Shown here: piece by piece, positions 1-11,253 of the stretch
How positions within the stretch are numbered: position 1 is the stretch's first letter
Layout: each line of letters starts with the position of its first letter
NCBI RefSeq assembly: GCF_023555375.1
Contig: NZ_JAJSEE010000001.1
Span: 248,001 to 312,000 of the forward strand
DNA: 64,000 nucleotides
Direction: 5' to 3'
Source of the DNA: Guyparkeria hydrothermalis
Lineage (GTDB): Bacteria; Pseudomonadota; Gammaproteobacteria; Halothiobacillales; Halothiobacillaceae
Program-made: the position numbers and the translations under genes
The notes under the pieces: model-generated
Seen by the model: the letters and a program-made list of their open reading frames with translations, nothing else
What the model was told of the DNA's origin: nothing
Databases searched by the model: none

Positions 1-2420
<2,420 letters not shown>

Positions 2421-2930
2421 ATGACCGATACCCGCCAGGAGCACAGCGAGACATACGAAGCCCTGCGACACGGCTACTACCAGCTGCTCGAACGGATCTA
2501 CGCCCGCCTGCTAGACGAGCCCGGGCACAAGCCGGCCGACCGGGCCCGGATTGCCCAATTGGCCGAGGAGGAGGCATCGGCACTGGACACCGAGGATTTC
2601 CGCCACGAGATCGTCGAGGCGGTGAAGGACGACCTCGAGCACACCCGCGAGAACCTGGCGCATGAAGGCGAAAGCATCCGCGAGACCCTGCGCGACTGGG
2701 CCGGCGACATCGGCGCGAAGCTCCTGTCGATCGCCGATCACACCGACGTGACCCTGGAACAGATCCGCAACGAGGCCGAGCGCACCCGCCCGCGCGAATG
2801 GGTCGCCGGCCACGTCACCAGCCCCAAGCGCCTCAAATGCGTCGATTGCGGGGCGATCCTGCACCACGACACCTTCGGCCCGCTGCCCACCTGCCCCGAG
2901 TGTGGCGGCCAGTCCTTCCGGCGCGCCTGA
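2421..2930 (+). CDS. DUF1451 (YbeL-like) zinc-ribbon protein
   Basis: A 169-residue cytoplasmic protein of the DUF1451/YbeL family. The first 120 residues are charged and predicted helical (it opens with MTDTRQEHSETYEALRHGYY). The C-terminus is a zinc ribbon with CxxC pairs at residues 140/143 and 158/161 (CVDC and CPEC), matching the E. coli YbeL layout. ATG 2421 is chosen because a GGAG lies upstream and the protein then has family length; an in-frame ATG at 2304 would add a low-complexity extension through the repeat at 2175-2318. No biochemical function is established for the family that I can name. It is divergent from leuS. Confidence 0.85.
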   Translation: MTDTRQEHSETYEALRHGYYQLLERIYARLLDEPGHKPADRARIAQLAEEEASALDTEDFRHEIVEAVKDDLEHTRENLAHEGESIRETLRDWAGDIGAKLLSIADHTDVTLEQIRNEAERTRPREWVAGHVTSPKRLKCVDCGAILHHDTFGPLPTCPECGGQSFRRA

Positions 2931-2989
2931 GCGCGCCCGCCCTCGCCGCCTCGTCCACGAGGCAACCACTCAGACCCACGTCGTTGGCA

Positions 2990-3892
2990 ATGAAAGCACC
3001 ACTGATCCTGCTACTGGCCCTGACGCTGACCGCCCTGCCGGTGCGGGCGGCAAACGCGACGAGCGTCCCGCCATTGGTCGAACCGGGCTGGTTGGCCGAT
3101 CGACTCGATGCGCCTCGACTGGCCATCATCGAGATGTCCAACGAAACCTCCTATACCTTCGACGGGCACATCCCGGGGGCACGCTTCACCACGAAGTCCG
3201 CCTGGCGCGAGCAGAACGACGACGGCACGCTGATCCGCCTCCCGGTGGACACGCTAGAAAGCCGCTTTCGTGAGCTGGGGGTGAACGACGGCGACGGCGT
3301 GGTGATCTACTACAAGGGCAACGACCGCGACGAGGTCCTGGGCGCGTATTACCTCTTCTGGCTGTTGCACTACCTGGGTCATACCAACGTCGGGATGCTC
3401 GATGGCGGCTGGCACGGCTGGCAACAGGCCAATGGCCCGGTATCGGACGAGGGCGGTGCGGCGGAATCGGGGGATTTCGTTGCCCGCCCCCTGCCGGCGC
3501 TGGAGATCTCGACCGAGGAGCTCGACGCCATCCGCGAGCACTACCCCGTGATCGACGGCCGACCGGCCAGGCATTTCAGTGGCGAGGACAAGTTCCCCGC
3601 CAACCCGCGCCACGGACGCATCCCGGACACCATCAGCCAGCCCTGGGCGGATTTTCTCCGGACCGCCGACGACGGGACGATCTACACCGAACGCACCGAC
3701 CTGGCCCCCTTCTTCGTCGAACACGGCATCGACCCGTCGACCCCCATGCTGATCACCTGCCTGGGCGGCACGGGCGCGGCCATCGACTACGCGATGTTCT
3801 ACAGCCTGGGCTACCGCAACATGCGGGTACACGACGCCGGGCTGCGCGAATGGAACGTGCGTGACCTGCCCCTGATCACGCCGGACGACTAG
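2990..3892 (+). CDS. Secreted two-domain rhodanese / sulfurtransferase
   Basis: A 300-residue protein with an N-terminal signal peptide (MKAPLILLLALTLTALP, then cleavage after VRAA or a nearby Ala). Two rhodanese-like domains follow: the first around residues 30-150 contains FDGHIPGARF, and the second around 170-295 contains VIDGRPARHFSGED, HGRIPDTI and the active-site loop CLGGTGA with cysteine near residue 257. The catalytic loop departs from the CRxGx(R/T) form of classical thiosulfate sulfurtransferases, so the sulfur acceptor is uncertain. It probably moves sulfane sulfur in the periplasm, which would suit a sulfur oxidiser. Start ATG 2990 is chosen because it opens the signal peptide. 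Confidence 0.87.
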   Translation: MKAPLILLLALTLTALPVRAANATSVPPLVEPGWLADRLDAPRLAIIEMSNETSYTFDGHIPGARFTTKSAWREQNDDGTLIRLPVDTLESRFRELGVNDGDGVVIYYKGNDRDEVLGAYYLFWLLHYLGHTNVGMLDGGWHGWQQANGPVSDEGGAAESGDFVARPLPALEISTEELDAIREHYPVIDGRPARHFSGEDKFPANPRHGRIPDTISQPWADFLRTADDGTIYTERTDLAPFFVEHGIDPSTPMLITCLGGTGAAIDYAMFYSLGYRNMRVHDAGLREWNVRDLPLITPDD

Positions 3893-3909
3893 CCCCGTGC
3901 CGCGTTTCC

Positions 3910-4602
3910 TTACCGGTTGAACAGCCGCGGGTTGGCCTCGAGGAATGCCGCGATCCACTGCTCCAGAAACGATCGCCCCGCCGCCACCTTGAGGTAGCCG
4001 TAACCGAGTATCGCGATCGCCCCCGCCCCCAGGGCATCGACGATCAGATCCCACATGGTGTCGGTCAGCCCCGACGGGTCGCCGAGCATCGCCTTCTGCA
4101 TGTCGGAGCCGAACCACTGGTCCATCGTGAACTCGACGATCTCCCACATCGCGCCGATCCCCAGCGCGAACATGTAGGCGAACAGCGCCACGAACCCAGG
4201 CGTCATGTGAAAGCGCAGGCTCTTCTTCTCGTTGAGGATGTACACCAGCAGGAAGCCGACGATGCCGAGCAGGAAGCCCGAGGCGGTGTGCAGCACGAGA
4301 TCCCACCACCAGAAGCGGGTGTAGTAACCCTGCACCTCGCCGAGAAAGAGCGAGGCGAAGATGAACAGGGTCGCCAGCAGCTTGAACTCCGAGGGGATAA
4401 ACACCTCGAAGCGCCGGAACATCAGCACCGGCGCCAGCGTCAGTAGCAGGATGAGAAATGTCATTGCCGCCGTCAGCCACAGGCCTTCCCAGAGGGCAAA
4501 ACCCAGCTCGGCGAGCATGATCAACTGGATCACCAGGGTGACGCGCTGGTGGACGCGTCGTTGCTGCCCAGGCGCTTTGCGATCAACAGGCGTCATCGGC
4601 AT
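3910..4602 (-). CDS. DUF2238 multi-pass membrane protein
   Basis: A 230-residue inner-membrane protein. I count about six hydrophobic segments, including VTLVIQLIMLAELGFALW, LLTLAPVLMF, FASLFLGEVQGYYTRFWWWD and GFLLGIVGFLLVYIL. The conserved region around GIGAMWEIVEFTMDQWFG followed by DTMWDLIVDALGAGAIAI is typical of the DUF2238/YjdF family. The acidic and aromatic residues in these motifs recur across the family, but the function is unknown. It is convergent with the rhodanese gene (18 bp between stops) and divergently oriented from nothing nearby, so it may be transcribed together with the CIA30 gene at 4654-5154. Confidence 0.82.
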   Translation of the reverse strand: MPMTPVDRKAPGQQRRVHQRVTLVIQLIMLAELGFALWEGLWLTAAMTFLILLLTLAPVLMFRRFEVFIPSEFKLLATLFIFASLFLGEVQGYYTRFWWWDLVLHTASGFLLGIVGFLLVYILNEKKSLRFHMTPGFVALFAYMFALGIGAMWEIVEFTMDQWFGSDMQKAMLGDPSGLTDTMWDLIVDALGAGAIAILGYGYLKVAAGRSFLEQWIAAFLEANPRLFNR

Positions 4603-4653
4603 GAGTGGAAGACGGTTGTCGCGGGGTTGCCGCGGGTGCGACCGCCACGCCGA

Positions 4654-5154
4654 TCAGGAATCATCGACGTGTCGATCGGCCGTGATGGAGGCAATCTCGA
4701 GCCGAAACGGCCCGGGCCGACGGTCGGCGAGCAGGAACCCCACCCGGTCGATGCGCTCCGGGGTCAGGCGCGGCGCATCCGGCACATCGCGCCCACGAAA
4801 CACCGCCTCGAACGCCGGCCAGGCAAGACTCACCTCCAGCCACCGGCCGGCCACGGTATCGAAACTCGCCGCGTAGGAAATGCCCGGCGCGGTCTGGTCG
4901 GTTCCCACACGACACTGGTAGCGCCGCCCATCGCCCCGCACACGCATCGACAGCCCCGTCGCGCCGGCCAGCACGCCGGGACGCAACTCGCGACGCACGG
5001 AGGCAAAACCGCCGCCGTGTTCGAGCGACAGCTCCCCACCGAAGACCGCAATGTCAGTCTCGAACGACATCGAGCCGGCGGATACCCCGCCCATCACGCC
5101 ATCGTTGACGGCATGCCAGCCCTCCGGCTCGAGGAAACTTGTACGGGATATCAT
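4654..5154 (-). CDS. CIA30-domain protein
   Basis: A 166-residue protein starting at MISRTSFLEPEGWHAVNDG. It carries the CIA30 (complex I intermediate-associated protein 30) beta-sandwich signature: WHAVNDGVMGGVSAG near the N-terminus, then GGGFASVR, GLSMRVRGDGRRYQCRV and a C-terminal RIDRVGFLLADRRPGPFRLEI. Bacterial members are usually stand-alone proteins with unknown ligands; the fold is related to carbohydrate-binding modules, and a role in complex I assembly has been shown only for eukaryotic members. The start is set at ATG 5152-5154; longer in-frame upstream starts would overlap the promoter side of the divergent gene at 5222. Confidence 0.82.
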   Translation of the reverse strand: MISRTSFLEPEGWHAVNDGVMGGVSAGSMSFETDIAVFGGELSLEHGGGFASVRRELRPGVLAGATGLSMRVRGDGRRYQCRVGTDQTAPGISYAASFDTVAGRWLEVSLAWPAFEAVFRGRDVPDAPRLTPERIDRVGFLLADRRPGPFRLEIASITADRHVDDS

Positions 5155-5221
5155 CGGACTAACGTAGATCACCGGCGCGCTCGCCGCTGACCGGTCGAAT
5201 CGACAAACAGGAGGTGCCACC

Positions 5222-5746
5222 ATGCTGATGACAACCCACGCCTTCAAACCGACCCGGACCACGGGCCTGGTCCTGGGCCTCGTCCTGACGTTGCCAATGC
5301 TTGCGCCGACGGCGTGGGCGGCGGACGACGAGCCGTGGAAAAAGCCGGGCTGGGAGCCGATCACCGACGAGGAGCGCCAACCGCCCAGCCCCGACGAGAT
5401 GGCGGAAAGCGCCGTCGAGATCCGTGAATCCCAGGGGATTCGCTATTTGAGCGGCGGCCTGGGCGCCGGGGAGCGGGCCTGGCTGCAACAGCACGGGGCC
5501 TCGTACCCGGTGGCCCTGCAATTCTCCAAGGGGGAACGCGGGGCGTTCGTCTCGTCAGTGGGCGTGACGATCCGCACGCCCGATGGCCAGACGCGCTTCG
5601 AGGCCACGACGGACGGGCCGATGATCTTCATCGACCTGCCCGCCGGCCGCTACGACGTCACGACCCGCTACCAGGAGCACAGCCGCGACTTCTCGCTGCA
5701 GGTACCCACCAGCGGCCAGACGAGCCAGTCGATCAATTTCCCCTGA
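5222..5746 (+). CDS. Small secreted protein with beta-rich domain, unknown function
   Basis: A 174-residue protein with a clear Sec signal peptide: a charged N-terminus, the hydrophobic stretch TTGLVLGLVLTLPMLAPT, and an AWA-ADDE cleavage site. A strong AGGAGG ribosome site precedes ATG 5222. The C-terminal half (about residues 95-170) looks like a small beta-sandwich of the carboxypeptidase-regulatory type, with alternating segments such as GVTIRTPDGQTRFEA and IDLPAGRYDVTTRYQ. I do not recognise a specific family. Its location suggests a periplasmic role, and the terminator at 5785-5819 follows it. Confidence 0.75.
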   Translation: MLMTTHAFKPTRTTGLVLGLVLTLPMLAPTAWAADDEPWKKPGWEPITDEERQPPSPDEMAESAVEIRESQGIRYLSGGLGAGERAWLQQHGASYPVALQFSKGERGAFVSSVGVTIRTPDGQTRFEATTDGPMIFIDLPAGRYDVTTRYQEHSRDFSLQVPTSGQTSQSINFP

Positions 5747-5784
5747 GAACACCGACACCGGAGCCGAACATCCGATGCAACGAA

Positions 5785-5819
5785 AAAATCCCGGGTCGCC
5801 AGTGCGAACCCGGGATTTT
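5785..5819. terminator. Bidirectional terminator between secreted-protein gene and tRNA-Ala
   Basis: The stem AAATCCCGGGT/ACCCGGGATTT has an A-rich run on the left and a T-rich run on the right. It can therefore stop transcription from the gene ending at 5746 on the plus strand and from tRNA-Ala on the minus strand. Confidence 0.8.
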
Positions 5820-5827
5820 CTGATGTT

Positions 5828-5903
5828 TGGTGGAGCCAGGCGGGATCGAACCGCCGACCTCCTGCATGCCATGCAGGCGCTCTCCCAGCTGAGCTATGGC
5901 CCC
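5828..5903 (-). tRNA. tRNA-Ala (anticodon GGC)
   Basis: A 76-nt cloverleaf read on the minus strand. The acceptor arm is GGGGCCA/TGGCTCC with encoded CCA, the D-arm contains AGCTGGGA, the anticodon stem CCTGC/GCAGG encloses loop ATGGCAT (anticodon GGC), and the T-arm contains GGTTCGATCC. All stems pair with at most one G-T. It is preceded by a strong promoter at 5925-5952 and followed by a terminator. Confidence 0.97.
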
Positions 5904-5924
5904 TCGTGCCTGAGGAATGCGCGC

Positions 5925-5952
5925 ATTGTACCGGCAGAACGGAGGCTGTCAA
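5925..5952 (-). promoter_or_regulatory. Sigma-70 promoter of tRNA-Ala
   Basis: On the minus strand TTGACA (5947-5952) and TACAAT (5925-5930) are separated by 16 bp. They lie about 20 bp upstream of the tRNA 5' end. The segment just downstream of the -10 is GC-rich, as expected for a stringently controlled stable-RNA promoter. Confidence 0.75.
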
Positions 5953-6139
5953 CACCCTGTCACGCGGATTTTGTCGGGATCGACACAACCCCCTGATTCC
6001 CCGACATCTCGGCATCGCATCGCCCCGGAATTGGGCCGGGGCCGCGCACGCCATCGGGATTTTGGTTACATTACCGCCACACGATCGGGCAGCCACCCGC
6101 GCCTGTCCGCCCCACCCTTCGAAAGCGACGAGGTATCAC

Positions 6140-6631
6140 ATGACGTCGAGCAACACCCCGAGCGTCCTGTTCGTCTGCATGGGCAACATCTGCCGTTCGC
6201 CCACCGCCCACGCCGTGTTCGAGCGGCTTGTCGAGCAGGCCGATCTGGCCGATCGAATCCGTATCGATTCGGCCGGCACGCATGCCTATCACGTCGGCAA
6301 TCCGCCTGACGAACGCGCCATGCGCGCGGCCATGACACGCCAGTACCGCATGGATCACCTCGTCGCGCGTCAGGTACGTCCGGAAGATATCGCCGAGTAC
6401 GACTACGTGCTCGCGATGGACCTGGCCAATCTCGAGATCCTGCAATCGCTGGCCGACGAGGCCCTGCGCGACAAGCCGCACCTGTTCATGAGCTACGCCC
6501 CCGACTACGGGCTAGAGGAGGTGCCGGACCCGTACTACGGTGGCACCAATGGTTTCGAGCAGGTGCTCGACATGGTCGAGGCCGCCGCCGGCAACCTCTT
6601 GGAAGACATTCGTCGGCGCCACCTGGGCTAA
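6140..6631 (+). CDS. Low-molecular-weight protein tyrosine phosphatase
   Basis: A 163-residue cytoplasmic phosphatase of the LMW-PTP/arsenate reductase fold. The P-loop CMGNICRSP near residue 13 has the C(X)5R(S/T) signature, with Cys as nucleophile and Arg binding phosphate. The general acid lies in the C-terminal DPYYGG motif. FVCMGNICRSPTAHAVF and IDSAGTHAYHVG match the eukaryote-like LMW-PTP group more than the exopolysaccharide-linked Wzb group, and no polysaccharide genes are nearby. A GAGG lies upstream of ATG 6140. It is convergent with rne across the terminator at 6701-6738. Confidence 0.93.
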   Translation: MTSSNTPSVLFVCMGNICRSPTAHAVFERLVEQADLADRIRIDSAGTHAYHVGNPPDERAMRAAMTRQYRMDHLVARQVRPEDIAEYDYVLAMDLANLEILQSLADEALRDKPHLFMSYAPDYGLEEVPDPYYGGTNGFEQVLDMVEAAAGNLLEDIRRRHLG

Positions 6632-6700
6632 CCCGCGACGATCCGCCGGGCTCCTCGACCCGGCCAACGGCGTTTCGCCCTGGAGCGGAACGAACAAAAG

Positions 6701-6738
6701 AAAACGCCCCGCTACGATCAGCGGGGCGTTCTTGTTTC
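6701..6738. terminator. Bidirectional terminator between LMW-PTP gene and rne
   Basis: The stem AACGCCCCGCT/AGCGGGGCGTT (about 6703-6730) has a 6-nt loop. It is flanked by an A-rich run on the left and CTTGTTT on the right, and sits between two converging genes. Confidence 0.8.
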
Positions 6739-6757
6739 CGGCCGATTCACGACGGGA

Positions 6758-9625
6758 TCAGCGCTCGCGCTTTTCCTCGTCGGTGGTTGACTCGGCGGCG
6801 GACTCATTGGAGCTCGCGGCTTCCGACGTCTCAGCTGCGTTCGCCTCGGCGGTCGGCTCCGCGCTCTGCTCCTTGGAGCCCTTCTCTTCCGGTGCCTTCG
6901 CTGCCGGCGCCTCGGCCTTTTCCGCCGCCGAGTCGGCAGTGGGTGCCGCGTCAGCCGGCTCGGCCGCCTTCGGCTTCTCGGCCTTTGCCGCCGTCTCGGA
7001 CACGTTCGACGGCTTTTCCTCGGCTACCGGCTTCGCCTCGTCGGCTACCGGCTTCGCCTCGTCGGCGACCGGCTCGACCGTCGGCGGTGTTTCCGCGGCG
7101 TCTTCCTTGACGGGCTGGCCTTGCGTCGGCGCGGTTTCCGTCGCCTTGCTCGCCGCCTGCTCGGACTTGCCCGAATCGGTCACCTCGGCACTGGCCTCGG
7201 TCGGCGCGGCCGCCGGCGTAACGGACTCGGGGGCTGCGGCCTTGCTGGTCTTGGTATCGCTTGCCTTGACCAGGCGGTCACTGCTTTCGAGCCGGACGGC
7301 GGCGTTCGGCGGCAGTTCCTCGGCCACGCCTTTCTTCTTGGCGACGTCGAGCGGCAGGCTCTTGCCTTCGCTGATCGGCGCGGCCAGCTGCTGCTCGACC
7401 ATCTGGCGCTCGCGCTCGTCCAGCGGGGGCGGCGTGCGCGGCTCGCTCTTGGGACCGCGGTCACCACGACCGCGACCCTTGTTGACCGGGCCGCCTTGGC
7501 CACCCTTGCCGGAGGTATCGCCGGAGGGCTTGCCAGCGGAGGACTCGGCCTTGCCCTGGGTGTCGGCCTTGGTGGTATCAGACGGCTGCTCGCTCTTCTG
7601 CTGCTCCGGCTTCTGGCCACCGGTCTGCTGGGCCGCGTTGCCACCGTTGCCACGGCGACCACGGCCACGCCGACGACGGCTGCCGGACTTGCCCTTGCCC
7701 TGCCCCTTGTCCTGGGACTCGTCGCGGGCGGACTTCGCCTTCTCGCCACCGTCACCGGCCGCTTGACGGCGACCGCCGCCCTTGCGGCCGGAACGATCCG
7801 CCGACTTCTCGTCGCCCTTGCCGGACGGCTTGCCCCGGCGCGATGCGGTCTCGGCGCCCTCGTCCTCGTCGGCGCGGGCACCGAAGAGCTGACCCACCAC
7901 GCGACGCAACAGGGAAACCGCGCCATTGGCGGTCGGACGCTGCGGTGCTGCTGGCGCCTCGACGGCCTTTGCCTTGGTCGCCGCCGGCGCCGGGGCCGGC
8001 TCGGCGGCCTTTTCCGGGGCCGGCTGGGCCGGGCGCGGGATGGTCTGCACCGCGGCCTTCTCGGCCTGGCGATGACGCGGCTCCGGCGACGGGGTCTCGA
8101 CGGTCAGCGGCTCGATCAGCTGCTGCACGTCGCGCGAGCGGGCCTCGCTGTCATCGGCGCGCACCCGCTCGATCTCGTAGTGCGGCGTCTCGAGATTGAT
8201 GTTCGGGATCAGGAGCAGGTCGACGTTGTTGGCCTGCTCGATCTCGTTGATCTGGTCACGTTTCTCGTTCAGCAGATAGGTGGCGACATCGATCGGCACC
8301 TGGGCGATCACGCGGCCGGTATTGTCCTTCATCGCCTCGTCGACCAGCAGACGCAGGATGGCGAGCGACAGCGACTCGACCGAACGGATCACGCCCTGGC
8401 CGTTGCAGCGCGGGCACATGTGCTGGCTGGATTCCTCCAGCGAGGCGCGCAGGCGCTGGCGCGACATCTCCAACAGGCCGAAGCGCGAGATGCGGCTGGT
8501 CTGTACCCGGGCGCGGTCGTACTTCAACGAATCGCGCAGGCGGTTTTCCACCTCGCGCTGGTGCTTGGAGGAGCCCATGTCGATGAAATCGATCACGATC
8601 AGCCCGCCCAGATCCCGCAGGCGCAGTTGCCGCGCGATTTCCTCGGCCGCCTCCAGGTTGGTGTTGAAGGCGGTGTCCTCGATGTCCTGGCCCTTGGTGT
8701 TGCGCCCGGAGTTGATGTCGACCGCGGTCATGGCCTCGGCGACGTCGAACACCAGTTCACCGCCCGAGGGCAACGTCACGTTGCGCTGGTAGGCGGACTC
8801 GATCTGGGACTCGATCTGGTAGCGGGAGAACAGCGGGGTCGGGTCGTCGTAGAGCTTGATCTTCTCGGCGACCTTTGGCGTGACCATCTGGACGAAGTCC
8901 ATCGCCTGCTGGTAGATGGTCGGCTCGTCGATCAGGATTTCGCCGATGTCGTTGCGCATGTAGTCGCGCAGCGCCCGGATGATCAGGTTGCTTTCCTGGT
9001 AGATCAGGAAGGGGGCCGGACGGCCCTCGGCCGCCTCGTGGATCGCGCTCCAGACCTGGACGAGGTAGTCGAGGTCCCACTGGAGTTCCTCGACGTCACG
9101 CCCCACCCCGGCAGTGCGCACGATCAGGCCCATGCCCGCCGGTACGTTCAGCTGGGCCAGCGCGGCCTTGATCTCGGCGCGGTCATCGCCTTCGATGCGG
9201 CGCGAGACGCCACCGGCCTTGGGGTTGTTGGGCATGACCACCAGGTAGCGCCCGGCCAGGCTGACCAGCGTGGTCAGGGCCGCGCCCTTGTTGCCACGCT
9301 CTTCCTTCTCGACCTGGACGATCAGTTCCTGACCTTCCTTGAGCGCGTCCTTGATGATCGGACGCCCCTTGTCGTCGACCGCCTTGGGGTCGAAGTACTC
9401 GGGCGAGATCTCCTTGAAGGGCAGGAAACCGTGGCGATTGGCGCCGTAGTTGACGAACACGGCCTCGAGGCTGGGCTCGATGCGCGTGATGGTGGCCTTG
9501 TAGATGTTGGCCTTCTTTTGCTCCCGGGACGGGGTCTCTATGTCGATGTCATAGAGGCGTTGCCCGTCTACTAGCGCAACGCGGATCTCCTCGGAGTGCG
9601 TTGCGTTGATCAGCATTCGTTTCAT
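6758..9625 (-). CDS. rne: Ribonuclease E
   Basis: Single-strand endoribonuclease that starts mRNA decay, processes rRNA and tRNA, and scaffolds the RNA degradosome at the inner membrane. The protein has 955 residues. The catalytic half (to about residue 520) shows the S1 domain opening [20 protein letters not shown], the metal-binding aspartates in [10 protein letters not shown] and [10 protein letters not shown] near residues 300-345, and the Zn-link CPRCNGQG near 404-407. The C-terminal half is low-complexity, with basic Arg/Gly patches ([10 protein letters not shown]) followed by Ala/Glu/Pro-rich tails containing tandem PVADEAK units. It is shorter than E. coli RNase E (1061 residues), as expected since this half diverges rapidly. 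It is divergent from rluC, the order seen in E. coli and Pseudomonas. Confidence 0.97.
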   Translation of the reverse strand: MKRMLINATHSEEIRVALVDGQRLYDIDIETPSREQKKANIYKATITRIEPSLEAVFVNYGANRHGFLPFKEISPEYFDPKAVDDKGRPIIKDALKEGQELIVQVEKEERGNKGAALTTLVSLAGRYLVVMPNNPKAGGVSRRIEGDDRAEIKAALAQLNVPAGMGLIVRTAGVGRDVEELQWDLDYLVQVWSAIHEAAEGRPAPFLIYQESNLIIRALRDYMRNDIGEILIDEPTIYQQAMDFVQMVTPKVAEKIKLYDDPTPLFSRYQIESQIESAYQRNVTLPSGGELVFDVAEAMTAVDINSGRNTKGQDIEDTAFNTNLEAAEEIARQLRLRDLGGLIVIDFIDMGSSKHQREVENRLRDSLKYDRARVQTSRISRFGLLEMSRQRLRASLEESSQHMCPRCNGQGVIRSVESLSLAILRLLVDEAMKDNTGRVIAQVPIDVATYLLNEKRDQINEIEQANNVDLLLIPNINLETPHYEIERVRADDSEARSRDVQQLIEPLTVETPSPEPRHRQAEKAAVQTIPRPAQPAPEKAAEPAPAPAATKAKAVEAPAAPQRPTANGAVSLLRRVVGQLFGARADEDEGAETASRRGKPSGKGDEKSADRSGRKGGGRRQAAGDGGEKAKSARDESQDKGQGKGKSGSRRRRGRGRRGNGGNAAQQTGGQKPEQQKSEQPSDTTKADTQGKAESSAGKPSGDTSGKGGQGGPVNKGRGRGDRGPKSEPRTPPPLDERERQMVEQQLAAPISEGKSLPLDVAKKKGVAEELPPNAAVRLESSDRLVKASDTKTSKAAAPESVTPAAAPTEASAEVTDSGKSEQAASKATETAPTQGQPVKEDAAETPPTVEPVADEAKPVADEAKPVAEEKPSNVSETAAKAEKPKAAEPADAAPTADSAAEKAEAPAAKAPEEKGSKEQSAEPTAEANAAETSEAASSNESAAESTTDEEKRER

Positions 9626-10166
9626 GGAAAAAATCTCGACGTTTCTGCACGAGTCGCGGCTGGCAACAGGCCGCTCGCGACAGGTGACTTGACTTCAGGG
9701 GAACGTCCCGACGCGCGATTGCCGGCCACCCCGCCAGTCGCCGGGCCGCAAGCGACCACGACGTCTGCCGCCCGGCTGCCACGAGGCGAACCAGGACGGA
9801 GAACGGCAGGGAGAGAAACCGGAAAAGGCACATTGAGTACAGGACGTGATAACCGTTGATCGTTCTTGACAACTGTGAGCGGGCGGCAGCCCGAGGCTTG
9901 TCGTGCCCGTCGAGACCCGCCAGGGGTGCTGGCAAGGCCGCGTCAAAGGCAAGCGGGATGGTCTGGCGCGGGGCGCCGGCTTGAAGAACCCGAGCGCTCG
10001 CTGACTGCCGTGGGTGGTCGGCACCTGCCGCTCCACCTGACTTTCGCCACAGTCCACTGATACTATCACATCCCCGCCGGCCCACCGCCGCGATTTACCC
10101 GTCGCCCGCAGGCCCCGGCCGCGCCCCACCGGTGCCCCGGTTCACCGCCGCACGCAAGCCAGCCAG
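9626..10166. promoter_or_regulatory. Long rne/rluC divergent region, probable rne 5' UTR
   Basis: A 541-bp gap between divergent rne and rluC. In E. coli the rne mRNA has a 361-nt leader whose hairpins let RNase E autoregulate its own message, so the length here is consistent with such a leader. On the minus strand a weak TTGTCA...TATCAC pair lies near 9850-9875, with 15-bp spacing. No gene is supported inside; the open frames present lack family features. Leader function is inference from position. Confidence 0.45.
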
Positions 10167-11222
10167 ATGACTGCCGAGAACCGTCCCGAACACCACCGAC
10201 AGACCACCCAGCAGGCAGCCGATCGACCCGCTGTCGATCGTCCCCGGGTCCGCCTGGAAACGGTCGACGCACGCAGCGATGGCCAACGGCTCGACAACTT
10301 CCTGTTGCGCGAGCTGGGCGCCCAGCACGACAAGCAGCCGCGCGCCCTGGTCTATCGCCTGATCCGCAAGGGCCAGGTGCGGGTGAACAAGAAGCGCGCC
10401 AAGCCGATGCAGCGACTGCGCAGCGGCGACATCGTGCGCATCCCGCCGGTGCGCGACCTGCGCGGCGACCCGGACACGGCCCGCCCGACGGCCAGCATTC
10501 CCGCCGGCTGGATCGAACGCATCGAGACGCTCATCCGACACGAGGACGAGGCCCTGCTGGTGGTCGACAAGCCCGCGGGGCTGGCCGCCCACGCCGGCAG
10601 CGGCTACGACTTCGGCCTGATCGAGCTGCTGCGCGCCGCGCGTCCGAGCGAGGCCATGCTCGAGCTGGCCCACCGGATCGACCGCGAGACCAGCGGCCTG
10701 ATCGTGGTGGCCAAGTCCCGCGAGGCCCTGCTTGCCCTGCAGGAACAGTTCCGCCCCGAGGGCGCGGCGAAGAAACACTATCTGGCCCTGTGCCACGGCC
10801 ACTGGCGCGACGCGCACCAGACCGTGAATGCCCCGCTGCGCAAGGACCAGGGCGAGGGGCGGGCCCATCGGGTGGTCGTGGACACCCAGCGCGGCAAGAG
10901 TGCCCGCACCGATTTCGAACGCCTCGGCACCAGCCATCGTGGCCCGGCTCTCAGCCTGATGAAGGCCACCCTGCACACCGGGCGCACCCACCAGATCCGG
11001 GTGCACTGCCGTCACGTGGGCCACCCGATCGTCGGCGACAGTAAGTACGGCGATCGCGGTCTCGATCGCCCCCTGTCCCGCCGGCGGCCCGGGCTGATGT
11101 TGCACGCCTACCGCCTGACCCTGGCCCACCCGGACCACGGCGGACGACTGACGATCACCAGCATGCCGCCGGATAGCTGGCAGCCGCTACTCGAGCAGGC
11201 CGGCCTGGCCGTGAAACCTTGA
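10167..11222 (+). CDS. rluC: 23S rRNA pseudouridine synthase RluC
   Basis: Converts uridines 955, 2504 and 2580 (E. coli numbering) of 23S rRNA to pseudouridine. The protein has 351 residues. After a roughly 30-residue tail an S4 RNA-binding domain (QRLDNFLLRELGA...GQVRVNKKRAKP) is followed by the RluA-type catalytic domain with HRIDRETSGLIVVAKS, where Asp is the nucleophile. LHTGRTHQIRVHCRHVGHPI and SKYGD are conserved downstream. ATG 10167 is the listed start; a shorter start within the N-terminal tail cannot be excluded. It is followed 31 bp later by the HAD phosphatase and then sppA, as in Pseudomonas. Confidence 0.95.
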   Translation: MTAENRPEHHRQTTQQAADRPAVDRPRVRLETVDARSDGQRLDNFLLRELGAQHDKQPRALVYRLIRKGQVRVNKKRAKPMQRLRSGDIVRIPPVRDLRGDPDTARPTASIPAGWIERIETLIRHEDEALLVVDKPAGLAAHAGSGYDFGLIELLRAARPSEAMLELAHRIDRETSGLIVVAKSREALLALQEQFRPEGAAKKHYLALCHGHWRDAHQTVNAPLRKDQGEGRAHRVVVDTQRGKSARTDFERLGTSHRGPALSLMKATLHTGRTHQIRVHCRHVGHPIVGDSKYGDRGLDRPLSRRRPGLMLHAYRLTLAHPDHGGRLTITSMPPDSWQPLLEQAGLAVKP

Positions 11223-11253
11223 AAATCGCCGACCCGACCCGATAACCGCTCCC

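Noticed and set aside
7121-9574. 817-codon plus-strand open frame opposite rne
   Set aside because: It is antisense to rne, a shadow of high-GC third-position bias, with no family motif and no ribosome site.
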